A stretch of DNA of 60,837 bases from Deltaproteobacteria bacterium (GTDB taxonomy: Bacteria > Desulfobacterota > Binatia > Binatales > Binataceae), in contig JAJYYI010000120.1 in assembly GCA_021801125.1 (NCBI GenBank), positions 11,505 through 72,341 of the forward strand, read 5' to 3'. The notes under the pieces were generated by a model. That model saw only the letters and a program-made list of their open reading frames with translations, was not told the DNA's origin and searched no databases. Position 1 is the stretch's first letter; each line of letters opens with the position of its first letter. Both the position numbers and the translations under genes were made by a program. This document shows, one piece after another, positions 60,403 to 60,837 of the stretch.

Positions 60403-60837
60403 ATGTTCGGGCAACGCGCATTCGCGGCAGATATCGGCAATGACGGCCGGGATGGATCGGCCGACCTTCGTTCCTGGCGCTTGTTCCGGATGTCGCTTTT
60501 TCAGCGCTTGGCCGACCAGGCTCGCGCCTTGTTGGAAAGGCAAATCCGAGATCGGGCGCGCCGCGAGCTTTGCGCGCTGGGCGCTGCTACCGTCCTGTTC
60601 GAGACGCTTCTCTTAGTCGCGAACCTTTTCATCTGGTCGCCGTTCGCGCCCGCTTTAGTAGTGGGGCGTGTTGGTACGATTGTCGCTGGACTGGGTGCGG
60701 TTGCCGCAGGGCGCTTGCGGCTCTTCCGTACGCGCGATCGAGAGATGGCCTTTGGGCTGCTGGTTGTGGTTATGGGGGTTGCCACAGTCGGTCAGATAAC
60801 CGGAGGCGGCGCCGGCGGTCTTGGACTAACCATCGTA
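60403..60837 (+). CDS. 5' part of a membrane protein, cut by the window end
   Basis: An open frame of 145 codons reaches the last base without a stop. It reads from ATG 60403 (alternative starts GTG 60325 or ATG 60490; the last places a charged helix LADQARALLERQIRDRARRE first). Three hydrophobic stretches follow: LCALGAATVLFETLLLVANL, FAPALVVGRVGTIVAGLGA and MAFGLLVVVMGVATVGQITG. A basic amphipathic lead-in followed by such helices is common in membrane sensor kinases or diguanylate cyclases, but no catalytic part is within the window. The identity is unknown and the start uncertain. Confidence 0.55.
   Translation, partial: MFGQRAFAADIGNDGRDGSADLRSWRLFRMSLFQRLADQARALLERQIRDRARRELCALGAATVLFETLLLVANLFIWSPFAPALVVGRVGTIVAGLGAVAAGRLRLFRTRDREMAFGLLVVVMGVATVGQITGGGAGGLGLTIV

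Noticed and set aside
60271-60543. 90-codon minus-strand frame with a CRECALPEH-type segment at the right edge
   Set aside because: It looked protein-like, but no family was recognised and the plus-strand frame continues to the window end with clear membrane helices.
1-60837. CRISPR arrays, tRNA or rRNA genes, prophage or intact insertion sequences
   Set aside because: No regularly spaced repeats, tRNA-like folds, rRNA segments or transposase/integrase genes were seen when reading the intergenic regions; a covariance search was not possible.

Overview
The window is a GC-rich (roughly 60-65% by eye), densely coded chromosomal segment from a Gram-negative bacterium. Evidence for a double membrane is a lipid A/Kdo/heptose biosynthesis run, BamA, Skp, LolC/LolD, a GspD secretin and an LpxL-type acyltransferase. 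The mix of deltaproteobacterial-style synteny (pheA-hisC-tyrA-cmk-rpsA-ihfB; lpxA-lpxI-oxidoreductase-lpxB-msbA-kdtA-lpxK), GTP-dependent PEP carboxykinase and aerobic BluB suggests a deltaproteobacterial-grade lineage (Desulfobacterota, Myxococcota or Candidatus Binatota). That placement is inference and no rRNA is present to confirm it. No tRNA, rRNA, intact insertion sequence, prophage or CRISPR array was seen.

Layout. 1-7.6 kb: 3' part of accC, a DUF1573 periplasmic protein, a DUF1054 protein, gpsA, a LarA-type racemase (minus) and an amidase. 7.8-13.4 kb: an accessory-looking stretch with a CBS-domain protein, a 1.16 kb stretch without genes that carries a 21-bp tandem repeat, a sugar-nucleotide transferase, a second amidase and an alpha/beta hydrolase. 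13.5-15.3 kb: pckG, separated from the next block by a strong hairpin. 15.4-29.05 kb: one long minus-strand gene train read mutL-miaA-accA-pheA-hisC-tyrA-cmk-rpsA-ihfB-HIT-MoxR ATPase-VWA, with several ATGA overlaps and no aroA. 29.5-33.4 kb: rpmB, a small exported protein, moaA, a DUF971 protein and an LpxL-like acyltransferase. 33.6-38.5 kb: gspD (minus), then lolC-lolD (plus). 39.2-54.8 kb: the envelope cluster bamA-skp-lpxA-lpxI-Gfo/Idh-lpxB-msbA-kdtA-lpxK-Trm112-like-waaF-like-GT87-kdkA-like. 54.9-59.6 kb: minus-strand tpx-bluB-cbiB-cobT-cobS (cobalamin lower ligand and nucleotide loop). The right edge holds an 810-base non-coding stretch and the 5' part of a membrane protein that runs out of the window.

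How the genes work together: the 39-55 kb block builds and exports lipid A-Kdo-core and inserts outer-membrane proteins. LolCD sends lipoproteins outward, and GspD offers a secretion pore. The aromatic/translation train couples phenylalanine and tyrosine synthesis with CMP kinase, ribosomal protein S1 and IHF. The cobalamin genes assemble the lower ligand and attach it to a corrinoid precursor made or imported elsewhere.

Most notable observations: lpxA has no canonical start codon that preserves its conserved N-terminus, but an ATC lies six bases after a perfect AGGAGG; a dehydrogenase resembling GnnA lies between lpxI and lpxB without the partner aminotransferase; a MoxR-type ATPase with an Asn-Glu Walker B and a cysteine cluster is paired with a VWA protein; GspD carries long Gly/Met and Gly/Tyr low-complexity inserts; and several promoter, operator and terminator-like elements are visible. 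I did not find a convincing wholly new multi-gene system. The lpxA start and the ATPase-VWA pair are the best leads.
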